Below, piece after piece: positions 1 through 6,734 of a stretch of DNA of 7,570 nt (the first letter of the stretch is position 1; every line of letters begins with the position of its first letter). The DNA is from Thermococci archaeon (GTDB lineage Archaea; Methanobacteriota_B; Thermococci; Thermococcales; Thermococcaceae): positions 1 to 7,570 of the forward strand of contig QMUE01000045.1 in assembly GCA_003663535.1 (NCBI GenBank), written 5' to 3'. The notes under the pieces were generated by a model. The model was not told where the DNA came from, searched no databases, and saw only the letters and a program-made list of their open reading frames with translations. The translations under genes and the position numbers were made by a program.

Positions 1-408
1 CCTACTCCTAAGTTTTCTGAGTTCCATTAGAACCCTTACAGTTATACTAACACTTGTTGGTGTCATTATAGCACCATAAAGGAGGGCCTCATGAAACTCT
101 ACGAACGGATAAGCTACTAAAAAGCCGAATACAAATGCAAATACTACACCAACACCAGCTACAGAGATGCTTGGTTTTCCCACCCGTTTAAATTCTGTAA
201 GATCACTTTCAATACCTGCTAGGAATAGAAGCAAAAGAACGCCGAGGTTTGAGAATTCTCTGATTATTTCGTTACTCTCCGCAAAAAGCCCTATCATCAA
301 ACCTCCCAAAATTTGCCCAAGGACTACTGGCTGGCCGAGCTTTTCAAATACCCATCCCAGAAGCTTTGCCATTGCCAACATTATGGCTATCATGATAAGT
401 GTTTCCAT
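1..408 (-). CDS. Second CPA2-type cation/proton antiporter, N-terminal part (runs off the left end)
   Basis: This open frame reads right to left from an ATG at 408-406 and stays open for 136 codons to the window edge, so the C-terminal two thirds are missing. I translated it by hand. It starts METLIMIAIMLAMAKLLGWV and contains LGQILGGLMIG, LLLLFLAGIESDLTEFKRVG and TPTSVSITVRVLMELRKL. These line up segment by segment with the complete antiporter just upstream (LGQLIGGMLIG, LLLFLAGLETDVEEFKKVG, TATSVGLTVSILMEMKKL), so the two are paralogs of the NapA/Kef branch of the CPA2 family. About four or five hydrophobic helices are visible. The start is one base past the upstream stop (TAA at 412-410), and a GAGGGAT ribosome binding site (413-419) lies inside the end of the upstream gene. 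The pair is therefore almost certainly cotranscribed and probably translationally coupled. The ion-binding Asp pair would lie beyond the edge, so its ion and mechanism cannot be judged. Confidence 0.88.
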   Translation of the reverse strand, partial: METLIMIAIMLAMAKLLGWVFEKLGQPVVLGQILGGLMIGLFAESNEIIREFSNLGVLLLLFLAGIESDLTEFKRVGKPSISVAGVGVVFAFVFGFLVAYPFVEFHEALLYGAIMTPTSVSITVRVLMELRKLRSR

Positions 409-409
409 A

Positions 410-1552
410 TTAATCCCTCGAGAATACCCATCTCAGCAGAGGAGGTGTTACAATAGTTGTGATTACTACCATAGTAACGGGAATCGAGAAAGTTCCCTTA
501 TCAAACACATTCTCTGTAAGTGCGACGTTTGCCATAATTAAAGCCACTTCCATTCTGGGAATCATCCCAATACCGACTTTAAGTGCTTCTTTTGGTTTGA
601 ATCTGGCTAATAGCGCACCAACACCGCAACCTGCTATTTTTCCTATTATCGCTATCACTGAATAGAGAATTGCAAAAGTTCCTGCATGGAGAATGATGCT
701 TATGTCTGTTTTTATACCAATTCCAACAAGAAAAACAGGAACAAAGAGAGAATATGAGACGGTTATCATTCTGTTACTTATTCTTTTTGCTTCATCTGTT
801 TGTGCTATCAAAACTCCTGCTAGATATGCTCCAGTTATTCCCGCTATTCTAAACTGCTCGGCTATGTATGCGAAAATGAGAGCTAAAGCAAGTGCAAATG
901 CCGTTAGAGTTTCTGGTAAATCAATTCTCTTGGAGAGCTGTAGAATCTCCTTAACTACTGGCCTTCCAACAAGCCAGCTCACTACAAAGAACACGGCTAC
1001 TTCTCCAACAAGAATTCCCACATCTTCTATGTAAACATGTCCTTTTCTATACATGGCAATTAGGGTTGTGAGAAGTATAATTCCAAGGATATCATCAACA
1101 ACCGCACTGGCTAAAATGGCCGTTCCCTCTTTTGTGCGGAGCTTCTTCATTTCCATTAAGATACTTACGGTTAATCCAACGCTTGTGGCAGTTAAGACTC
1201 CTCCCAGAAATAGGGCTTCAGTTCGTTCATATCCAAACCATTCAGATAGGAAGTAGCCCATCACAAAGGGGACTGCAACTCCACCAAGGGCGATAAGAAA
1301 AGAGGGTACACCAACCTTTTTGAATTCTTCAACATCCGTTTCAAGGCCGGCAAGAAAAAGAAGCAAAACCACGCCCATCTCGCTTATTAAATGAACTCCC
1401 TCAGAATAACTCACTATGTTTAGAATAGAGGGCCCAATAAGCATCCCTCCAATAAGCTGACCGAGAGCTCCAGGCATCTTCGCTTTTGTAGCAATATAAC
1501 CAAATAGCTTAGCCACTATCAGGATCACTGCAAGTTCAAGGAATACATCCAT
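410..1552 (-). CDS. NapA/Kef-type (CPA2) Na+/H+ or K+/H+ antiporter, complete
   Basis: This is a 380-residue integral membrane protein with about 13 hydrophobic segments, no cleavable signal peptide and the usual length for NapA-type exchangers. It should exchange Na+ (or K+) for protons across the cytoplasmic membrane. Visible family marks are LGQLIGGMLIG (30-40), LLLFLAGLETD (63-73), TATSVGLTV (121-129), the ion-binding motif AVVDDILG with D153-D154, a lysine at K305 in IIGKIAGCG, and GMIPRMEVALI (329-339) with R333 and E335. In characterised NapA proteins the Asp pair plus a helix-10 lysine (Asp156, Asp157 and Lys305 in Thermus NapA, from memory) goes with electrogenic exchange, so that mode is inferred here. 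There is no C-terminal RCK/TrkA domain as in KefB/KefC. The start follows AGGGGATGAAAGC (a good Shine-Dalgarno at about 1560-1567), 18 bp after the CBS gene stop. Its stop is one base from the next antiporter. The transported ion is not decided by the sequence. Confidence 0.9.
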   Translation of the reverse strand: MDVFLELAVILIVAKLFGYIATKAKMPGALGQLIGGMLIGPSILNIVSYSEGVHLISEMGVVLLLFLAGLETDVEEFKKVGVPSFLIALGGVAVPFVMGYFLSEWFGYERTEALFLGGVLTATSVGLTVSILMEMKKLRTKEGTAILASAVVDDILGIILLTTLIAMYRKGHVYIEDVGILVGEVAVFFVVSWLVGRPVVKEILQLSKRIDLPETLTAFALALALIFAYIAEQFRIAGITGAYLAGVLIAQTDEAKRISNRMITVSYSLFVPVFLVGIGIKTDISIILHAGTFAILYSVIAIIGKIAGCGVGALLARFKPKEALKVGIGMIPRMEVALIMANVALTENVFDKGTFSIPVTMVVITTIVTPPLLRWVFSRD

Positions 1553-1570
1553 GCTTTCATCCCCTGCTGA

Positions 1571-2128
1571 TTATAATGTTACGATTCTAATAAGCCGAAT
1601 AATGTCATTGACCTCTAACAAGCCATGAACTTTCTTTTCGTCATCGATAACGGGAAGGTGGTGTTTTCCAGTTTCTACCATGAGTTTAATGGCATGACCG
1701 AGATTATCCTCTATGTGGATGGTTATTGGCTTTGTTACCATTATATCCTCTACCCTTGAAGCACGAGTTATTGTGTATTTTTTTAATAAACCTAATCCTA
1801 CAACGGAGTATCTTCTGGGAGTTGTGAAAAATTGAAGGAGGTCTTTCATTGTAATAAACCCTAAAAGTCTCCCTTCATCGTCAACTACTATGGCAGAGGT
1901 TTCCTCACTAGTGAATTTCCTTATAAGATGAGTCAGGGAGTCCTGAGGATGAACGGTTAAGAAATCTTTGTCCATGACTATCTTCACAGGAACCTTTGAA
2001 ATATACCTGATATTGTGACTTAGCTCTTCCTTTCTTTGAAGTTGCATATGTCGTTTTTTTCCGGTAATTATTGACATTTTTCTATGTTTTGCATTTTTGG
2101 ATTTATTTGGAGGTGGTAAATATTCCAC
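1571..2128 (-). CDS. Two-CBS-domain protein, probable regulator of the downstream antiporters
   Basis: This 185-residue soluble protein is a CBS pair (Bateman module) with a basic N-terminal tail and no enzymatic domain. CBS1 spans about residues 48-101 and CBS2 about 126-182. Such modules typically bind adenine nucleotides or S-adenosylmethionine and change the activity of a partner. CBS1 keeps the ribose-binding G-x-x-T-x-x-D pattern (GFITMKD, T93 and D96). CBS2 has GLLEVND, with Glu172 replacing the usual Thr/Ser. Residues 9-33 hold ten Lys/Arg in 25 positions. The frame begins with GTG at 2128-2126. I prefer this start because AGGGGATAAAT lies directly before it and a TATA-like box lies about 35 bp upstream. 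Internal ATGs at residues 18 and 28 have no good Shine-Dalgarno, although the N-terminus remains the least certain part. It is the first gene of a run with the two antiporters, 18 bp ahead of the first, which suggests that it senses a ligand for them; that role is inference. Confidence 0.85.
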   Translation of the reverse strand: MEYLPPPNKSKNAKHRKMSIITGKKRHMQLQRKEELSHNIRYISKVPVKIVMDKDFLTVHPQDSLTHLIRKFTSEETSAIVVDDEGRLLGFITMKDLLQFFTTPRRYSVVGLGLLKKYTITRASRVEDIMVTKPITIHIEDNLGHAIKLMVETGKHHLPVIDDEKKVHGLLEVNDIIRLIRIVTL

Positions 2129-2132
2129 ATTT

Positions 2133-2170
2133 ATCCCCTATACTCTTTATCTAGTTTCCACTTAAATTTT
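2133..2170 (-). promoter_or_regulatory. Promoter and ribosome binding site of the CBS-antiporter operon
   Basis: Reading the minus strand, an A-rich stretch followed by AAAATTTAAG (2161-2170) resembles an archaeal BRE/TATA element. A start point about 25 bp downstream would fall near 2140. The purine-rich AGGGGAT (2134-2140) then lies five bases before the GTG at 2128. The match to a TATA box is only moderate, but its spacing to the GTG start is consistent. Confidence 0.45.
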
Positions 2171-2177
2171 TCTCTTA

Positions 2178-2223
2178 CATGTAGCATTTTCCATTTGAGA
2201 GAAAGAAAATCTACATCTACATG
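2178..2223. repeat. Inverted repeat CATGTAG...CTACATG between divergent promoters
   Basis: CATGTAG (2178-2184) and its exact reverse complement CTACATG (2217-2223) are separated by 32 bp, midway between the divergent promoters. The left arm lies in a self-complementary TACATGTA (2176-2183), and the right arm is the second unit of a tandem CTACAT pair (2211-2222). This could be a paired regulator site, but seven-base arms in AT-rich DNA can arise by chance. The rest of the 185-bp intergenic region shows only the two promoters. Confidence 0.25.
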
Positions 2224-2270
2224 GCAAAAATTGGGATAGAGATGTGATACATTAAGCTTATATCAAGCAA

Positions 2271-2310
2271 AAACTTTATAAGAGAATTATGCCCAAACAT
2301 CGGTAAGGGA
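2271..2310 (+). promoter_or_regulatory. Promoter of the FAD oxidoreductase gene
   Basis: AAACTTTATAAG (2271-2282), preceded by further A residues, is a good archaeal BRE plus TATA box. Initiation about 25 bp downstream would fall close to 2302, giving a leader of roughly ten bases before the ATG at 2314. The only Shine-Dalgarno-like sequence is a weak AAGGGA (2305-2310), consistent with a very short leader. An alternative TATA-like stretch, CTTATATCA (2257-2265), lies upstream. Confidence 0.5.
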
Positions 2311-2313
2311 AAT

Positions 2314-3768
2314 ATGGTTTTTGAAGAAAAATTTGATGTTGTCATAATTGGAGCAGGCCCTGCGGGTCTTTTTTCAGCTTATGAGCTTGCTGAAAAGAGC
2401 AATTTAAAAGTTGCGGTGATTGACGAGGGAGGAGACATTGAAAACCGTGTATGTCCCATGGACGAACTTGGCTACTGCATTGAGTGCAAGCCTTGTCACA
2501 TAATGAGTGGTGTTGGTGGAGCTGGTGGGCTTAGTGATGGAACCATAAATCTAAGGCCGGATATTGGAGGAGACCTAACAGAACTTACAAGGGATGAGAA
2601 TTATTCTTGGCAGCTTATTTGGGAAGTTGACCAGATTTTCCTAGCACATGGAGCTCCTAAAGGAGTTTACAAGGGGCACGAGGATGAGATACGGAAATGG
2701 GAAAGAAGAGCGGCCCAAGCAGGGGTGAAATTCATACCTATAATTCAGCGGCATATTGGCTCAGATCACACTAAAGGAGTTATAAAGAGTATTAAAGACT
2801 ACTTAGAAAGCAAGGGTGTCAAGTTTATCCTCTGGACAAAGGTTGAAGAGTTTAGAAAAGGAGAAGTTGTTGCTAGGAAGGGAGATGATGTTTTCACGAT
2901 AAAAGCACGCTATATAATAGTAGCACCAGGCAGAGGAGGAGCAGAATGGTTCCGTGACGTCGCTCAAAAAATAGGTTTGAAGTCAAGACATGGTCCTATT
3001 GACGTTGGAGTTAGAGTTGAGGTCCCTGCAATAATAATGGAGCAAATAACAAAGATAAACCATGATCCCAAGTTCCACATCTACACTGAAACTTACGATG
3101 ATTTTGTGAGAACTTTCTGTGCCAATCCAAATGGATTTGTTGTTGAAGAGAAATATGATGGTTATGTGGGTGTAAACGGCCATTCAATGAGGGATAAAAA
3201 AAGCAACAACACCAATTTTGCATTCCTTACAAGGATTGAACTCACTGAGCCGGTGGAAGATACCACAGCCTATGGTAGAAGCATTGCTCAGCTTGCAACT
3301 ACAATTGGTGGGGGAAAGCCAATACTTCAAAGACTTGGGGACTTAAGAAGGGGGAGAAGAAGCACGTGGAGTAGAATAAAAAAGAGCGACGTCGAACCAA
3401 CCTTAAAGCACGTTACTCCAGGAGACATAGCAATGGCACTGCCCCACAGAGTTGTTACAAACATTATTGAGGGCCTTGAAAAGCTTGACAGAGTAATTCC
3501 TGGAGTTGCAAGTGATCATACTCTCCTCTATGCTCCGGAGATAAAATATTATGCAATGCAAGTTGAGGTTAATGATCTCCTTGAAACCACCATCGAAAAT
3601 ATTTTTGCAGCTGGAGATGGAGCCGGGTTGAGCAGGGATATTGTTAATGCTGCGGCAACAGGACTTTTGGCTGCGAGAGGCGTATTGATCAAGGAGGGCC
3701 TTTATCGGGAGAGGGATTTCAAAAAATCTGGCAATTGGAAAAAAGTCGTCGAGAGTTTGGAAGCATAA
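2314..3768 (+). CDS. COG2509-like FAD-dependent oxidoreductase with a four-cysteine cluster, function unknown
   Basis: This 484-residue cytoplasmic protein has the architecture of the uncharacterised FAD-dependent dehydrogenases of the COG2509 type. An N-terminal Rossmann fold carries the dinucleotide motif DVVIIGAGPAGLFSAYELA (8-26), with an acidic strand end VIDEGG (35-40) that should bind the FAD ribose. The second FAD contact is FAAGDGAGLSRDIVNAAATG (431-450). Between them are GVGGAGGLSDGTINL (66-80), typical of this family, and VAPGRGG (203-209). Cysteines 47, 55, 58 and 61 form a C-x7-C-x2-C-x2-C cluster beside the flavin fold, which could hold an Fe-S cluster or zinc or be redox-active; this is inference. 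The substrate is unknown and I do not assign a pathway. The ATG is well placed, since the flavin motif begins at residue 8. The neighbour 46 bp downstream on the same strand is ttuA, and cotranscription is possible. Codon use looks like that of the neighbouring genes. Confidence 0.85.
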   Translation: MVFEEKFDVVIIGAGPAGLFSAYELAEKSNLKVAVIDEGGDIENRVCPMDELGYCIECKPCHIMSGVGGAGGLSDGTINLRPDIGGDLTELTRDENYSWQLIWEVDQIFLAHGAPKGVYKGHEDEIRKWERRAAQAGVKFIPIIQRHIGSDHTKGVIKSIKDYLESKGVKFILWTKVEEFRKGEVVARKGDDVFTIKARYIIVAPGRGGAEWFRDVAQKIGLKSRHGPIDVGVRVEVPAIIMEQITKINHDPKFHIYTETYDDFVRTFCANPNGFVVEEKYDGYVGVNGHSMRDKKSNNTNFAFLTRIELTEPVEDTTAYGRSIAQLATTIGGGKPILQRLGDLRRGRRSTWSRIKKSDVEPTLKHVTPGDIAMALPHRVVTNIIEGLEKLDRVIPGVASDHTLLYAPEIKYYAMQVEVNDLLETTIENIFAAGDGAGLSRDIVNAAATGLLAARGVLIKEGLYRERDFKKSGNWKKVVESLEA

Positions 3769-3776
3769 GGGTAAGA

Positions 3777-3811
3777 TTTAAATTCTTTAGCCTTTTCTCA
3801 TTTTTGGTGAG
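3777..3811 (+). promoter_or_regulatory. Possible ttuA promoter and ribosome binding site
   Basis: The 46-bp gap before ttuA holds a TATA-like GATTTAAATT (about 3775-3784), which would place initiation near 3805. GGTGAG (3806-3811) lies three bases before the ATG at 3815 and is a reasonable archaeal Shine-Dalgarno. The gene may have its own promoter here, be cotranscribed with the FAD gene, or both. Confidence 0.4.
3783..3805 (+). terminator. Possible oligo-T terminator after the FAD gene
   Basis: Fifteen to thirty-seven bases after the FAD gene stop is a pyrimidine-rich run with TTCTTT, CCTTTTC and TTTTT. Archaeal RNA polymerase often terminates at such T tracts without a hairpin. It overlaps the region proposed to start ttuA transcription, so termination may be partial. 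Confidence 0.28.
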
Positions 3812-3814
3812 AGC

Positions 3815-4723
3815 ATGAAGTGTAAGCTCTGCGAGAACAGGGCATATATAAAGCTCCACTACCCAAAAATGTATTTATGTTCTGATCACTTTATCGAATA
3901 TTTCGAAAAAAAGGTCAAGAAAACGATTGATAAGTATAAACTTCTTAAAGCTAGTGAAAAAGTACTTGTAGTCATTAGTGGAGGGAAAGATTCTGCTGTA
4001 ACAGCTTACGTCCTCAAAAAGCTTGGCTATGCTGTGGAGTGTCTGCATATAAATTTGGGTATTGGTGAATACTCGGAAAAGAGTGAAGAGTTTGCAAAAA
4101 AGCAGTGTGAGCTAATAGGGGTTCTGCTTCATGTAGTTAGAGTTAGGGAACTTTTAGGGGCTGGGATTGGGGAAGTAAGAACTAGAAGGCCTGTTTGCTC
4201 TTATTGTGGCCTTACAAAGCGTTATATCTTCAACAAATTTGCTTATGATAATGGATTTGATGTTATTGCCACGGGGCATAACTTGGATGATGAGGCCAGC
4301 TTTATCCTTTCTAACCTCATGAATTGGAATACAGAGTATTTGGCTAAGCAAAGCCCGGTTTTACCAGGAGAAGGTACCTTTGTAAAGAAAATTAAGCCGC
4401 TTTATGGACTCACAGAGAGAGAAGTAGTGGCCTATGCTCTTGCAGTTGGTTTGGAGTACATCATCAATGAATGCCCACATGCGAGAGGAGCAACCACAAT
4501 AGAATACAAAGAAATTTTAAATGAAATGGAAGAAAAGAGACCCGGAACGAAAATAAATTTTGTCAAAGGTTACTTGAGGAAAAGACACTTATTTGAAGCC
4601 GAACTAGAAGGAATAGAACTTAAAAAGTGCAAAGTTTGTGGAATGCCGGCTCAAGGCGAGAAATGTTCATTCTGCAGATTCTGGGGTTTGAAAGAACCCT
4701 TGGTCTTCAAAGTGAAAAGTTAA
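3815..4723 (+). CDS. ttuA: tRNA 2-thiouridine synthetase TtuA (m5s2U54)
   Basis: This 302-residue cytoplasmic enzyme belongs to the TtcA/TtuA/Ncs6 family of tRNA thiolases. It activates U54 of the tRNA T-loop with ATP and replaces the 2-oxygen with sulfur, giving the m5s2U54 that stabilises tRNA in thermophiles. Domains in order: an N-terminal zinc site C3-x2-C6...C22-x2-H25; a PP-loop ATP pyrophosphatase domain with SGGKDS (55-60) and TGHNLDDEA (153-161); catalytic cysteines C128 and C131 (PVCSYCG) and C220 (NECPH), which in characterised TtuA bind an oxygen-sensitive [4Fe-4S] cluster; and a C-terminal zinc site C272-x2-C275...C284-x2-C287. No key residue is missing. The main alternative is the paralog Ncs6/CTU1, which thiolates U34. 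The full arrangement matches archaeal TtuA such as that of Pyrococcus horikoshii as I recall it, but position specificity is inferred. It is convergent with the glucanotransferase gene, with an 11-bp gap. Confidence 0.87.
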   Translation: MKCKLCENRAYIKLHYPKMYLCSDHFIEYFEKKVKKTIDKYKLLKASEKVLVVISGGKDSAVTAYVLKKLGYAVECLHINLGIGEYSEKSEEFAKKQCELIGVLLHVVRVRELLGAGIGEVRTRRPVCSYCGLTKRYIFNKFAYDNGFDVIATGHNLDDEASFILSNLMNWNTEYLAKQSPVLPGEGTFVKKIKPLYGLTEREVVAYALAVGLEYIINECPHARGATTIEYKEILNEMEEKRPGTKINFVKGYLRKRHLFEAELEGIELKKCKVCGMPAQGEKCSFCRFWGLKEPLVFKVKS

Positions 4724-4734
4724 AAGAGAGAAAA
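4711..4734 (-). terminator. Pyrimidine-rich terminator after the glucanotransferase gene
   Basis: On the minus strand the bases after the TGA stop (4737-4735) read TTTTCTCTCTTTTAACTTTT, a strongly pyrimidine-rich run with two TTTT tracts, as expected of an archaeal oligo-T terminator without a hairpin. It overlaps the last codons of the convergent ttuA. Confidence 0.4.
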
Positions 4735-6714
4735 TCAGAGTTCCTTGAATTTTATCTTAAATTCTATCTCCTTTTCAATGGGAAAGAGCAAGGTATAACT
4801 TACCCCTTGCTGTATAAAGTCCCATCCTGCTTCACTTTGGCTTAGGGTTTTTATCGGGAACTTCCAGATCTTTGCCTGTTTGTCAGTTTCAATTTTCACC
4901 CTGCCAACTCCGTATGGATCATTTACCTCAAATTCCTTTTCCTCAAATTCTCCTGGAGTTTCCATAACACCGTGCACCGCTAGGTTCAGCTCGACTCCAA
5001 AGAGAATCTTAAAAGGCTTTTCAAGTGAGACCCTGTAATGGGCTACGAAGCCCTCTTCACTTAGTTCTATTTCCTTTTCAACTGTAGCAGGTATTTTTTC
5101 TTTCGCATAAATTCCTCCATTGCGCCATAGTTTGACTTTGTTGCCCTTTAATATGTATTCGTAAGGCTGATTAACAAAATCTCCGAATTCGTGATATTTT
5201 ACGAGTCTGTAGTTATCGAGTGTTTCTTCCGGTTTAATGAAGTGATCTTGAAGGATTGCTCTTAACTGCCAATCATAAGCCAGTTCCCTCTTAATTTCCT
5301 CAGGGATTGGTTTTCCAAGCTCGTGTATGCTTGCAACCCCCTCCTTGTTTTCTTCTTCCGGAGTGGCTGCCTCAGGAACTTCATGGTAGTGTTCCCATCT
5401 CCTTGGAAGCACGTCGTTGTAGTTGACAGCCTTTCTCTTTGAGCTAAGCTCGAAGATGCTTCCACCGTAGTGGGGTTTTAAGGTAGCTATAAAGTTGTCA
5501 TTTTCTAACATTATTTCTTTTCTTCCATCAAAGTCTATATCGAGGACTTTATTTTCTGGGTTCAAGTAGCTCTGTGCTTTTATGATATTTTCCCATACTG
5601 TTCTCCTTAGGTGAGGAAGGTAAACTCCTCCAAAGACACCATGCCAGTAAGCGTCATTACACTGAGCCTTGAGAATGTAGTGTCTTGCCTCCGGGTTTTC
5701 TCTCACGGCTTTGCTGATCATGAGCATTCTTTTGTGCATGAAGTTGCTCTCGGGATACTTAAAAAAGAAGTTTTTCCAAATGCCGCCCCTTACAAAGACA
5801 CGGTATTTCTCAAACTTGCCTTCCTCTTTTAGCTGTTCCACAAATTCTACAAAGAGTTTTGCCTGTTTGGCCGGTAAGCTCCACTCGCTCATCTCAAAGT
5901 AAGAAGCAATTGGAAGATATACTAAGCCTCTTGGCGTGAATTTCCCTAGGTATTCTGTGTAGGTCATCAGGTTAATTTTCTCATTGCTTGTAATTTCATC
6001 AAAGAACTTTCTAAGCCATCCTTTCTTGTATACCCATTCGTGAGTTCCAGGCCATACTCCAAATTTCTCACCATCATCGTGGAAAACAGCAACTTTAGAG
6101 GGGTTGTTATCTGCGAGGCCTTCTAAATATTCGATAACCTTTTCCACCGGCCGGAAGGGGATTAGGTACCTTAGCTTTTCATCAATGGGAAATACTGTTA
6201 CAACCTCTCCACCATCTTCGGTGTAATATGGCCAGAAAAGCTCCTCTTTGCTCAATCCGGCACTCATGAAGTGATAATCATCAACAACCACATATTCAAT
6301 TCCTACTTCTTTAAGGGATTTTACAAGTTCTGGTTGCCACACTCTTTCGGTGAGCCATACGCCCTTGGCTTCGAATCCTAACTTTCTTGCATATTCTTTG
6401 AGCATTTCTATTTGTGCTATTCTATCTTCCTTAGGGATGGCCGCTAGAACAGGTTCATAGAATCCCGCAACGACAATTTCGAGTTGCTCCCTCCTTACAA
6501 GAGATCGGAGGAGATCGATATACTCTGGTCTATTTTCCTCGATCCATTCTAGAAGTGGCCCGCTAAAATGGAGATTTACTTTCATCTGAGGGAACTCCTC
6601 GAGGATTTCTATAAATGGCCTGTAAGATCGATTATAAGCCTCTTCGAAAACCCACCCAAAATTACCTAGAGGCTGGTGATTATGAATACCAAATATGAAA
6701 TTTATTTTTTCCAT
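4735..6714 (-). CDS. jgt: GH57 4-alpha-glucanotransferase (EC 2.4.1.25)
   Basis: This 659-residue cytoplasmic enzyme transfers alpha-1,4-glucan segments between maltooligosaccharides in maltodextrin metabolism. It matches the Thermococcus litoralis GH57 glucanotransferase closely as I remember it, including the length. The N-terminal (beta/alpha)7 barrel, about residues 1-380, carries the GH57 conserved regions: HNHQP (11-15), GFYEPVL (84-90), WLTERVW (120-126) with nucleophile E123, FHDDGEKFG (211-219) with acid/base D214, and KYPESNFMHKRM (319-330). The rest is the beta-sandwich domain, with a charged loop (EEENKEGV) between the domains' conserved blocks. There is no signal peptide, so it acts inside the cell. 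The ATG follows GGGAGGTG (6720-6727) five bases upstream. An exact glycolytic operator lies over the predicted transcription start. The main alternative, a GH57 alpha-amylase such as the P. furiosus homolog, belongs to the same subfamily, and that enzyme also shows glucanotransferase activity. The symbol jgt follows the T. litoralis entry; malQ is used for the same activity in other organisms. Confidence 0.95.
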   Translation of the reverse strand: MEKINFIFGIHNHQPLGNFGWVFEEAYNRSYRPFIEILEEFPQMKVNLHFSGPLLEWIEENRPEYIDLLRSLVRREQLEIVVAGFYEPVLAAIPKEDRIAQIEMLKEYARKLGFEAKGVWLTERVWQPELVKSLKEVGIEYVVVDDYHFMSAGLSKEELFWPYYTEDGGEVVTVFPIDEKLRYLIPFRPVEKVIEYLEGLADNNPSKVAVFHDDGEKFGVWPGTHEWVYKKGWLRKFFDEITSNEKINLMTYTEYLGKFTPRGLVYLPIASYFEMSEWSLPAKQAKLFVEFVEQLKEEGKFEKYRVFVRGGIWKNFFFKYPESNFMHKRMLMISKAVRENPEARHYILKAQCNDAYWHGVFGGVYLPHLRRTVWENIIKAQSYLNPENKVLDIDFDGRKEIMLENDNFIATLKPHYGGSIFELSSKRKAVNYNDVLPRRWEHYHEVPEAATPEEENKEGVASIHELGKPIPEEIKRELAYDWQLRAILQDHFIKPEETLDNYRLVKYHEFGDFVNQPYEYILKGNKVKLWRNGGIYAKEKIPATVEKEIELSEEGFVAHYRVSLEKPFKILFGVELNLAVHGVMETPGEFEEKEFEVNDPYGVGRVKIETDKQAKIWKFPIKTLSQSEAGWDFIQQGVSYTLLFPIEKEIEFKIKFKEL

Positions 6715-6719
6715 CTTTG

Positions 6720-6727
6720 CACCTCCC
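6720..6727 (-). promoter_or_regulatory. Ribosome binding site of the glucanotransferase gene
   Basis: The minus strand reads GGGAGGTG, five bases before the ATG at 6714. This is a near-perfect archaeal Shine-Dalgarno and the strongest one in the window. It fixes the start codon and implies a true 5' leader. Confidence 0.8.
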
Positions 6728-6734
6728 GAATTAT

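Noticed and set aside
2045..2077. Internal ATG codons (residues 18 and 28) as starts of the CBS gene
   Set aside because: Neither has a convincing Shine-Dalgarno, whereas the GTG at 2128 has AGGGGAT and a suitably spaced TATA-like element. Some doubt remains.
2233..2249. GGGATA-N5-GTGATA upstream of the FAD gene as a second glycolytic operator
   Set aside because: The left half is GGGATA, not TATCAC, so the site is a direct near-repeat without the dyad symmetry the regulator needs.
2983..3223. Two minus-strand open frames inside the FAD gene
   Set aside because: They lie wholly inside a well-supported gene, have no ribosome binding sites, and look like unrelated low-complexity peptides.
4627..4845. 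A plus-strand open frame spanning the convergent ttuA/glucanotransferase junction
   Set aside because: It is out of frame with both real genes, begins inside the ttuA zinc-finger codons, and has no promoter or ribosome binding site.
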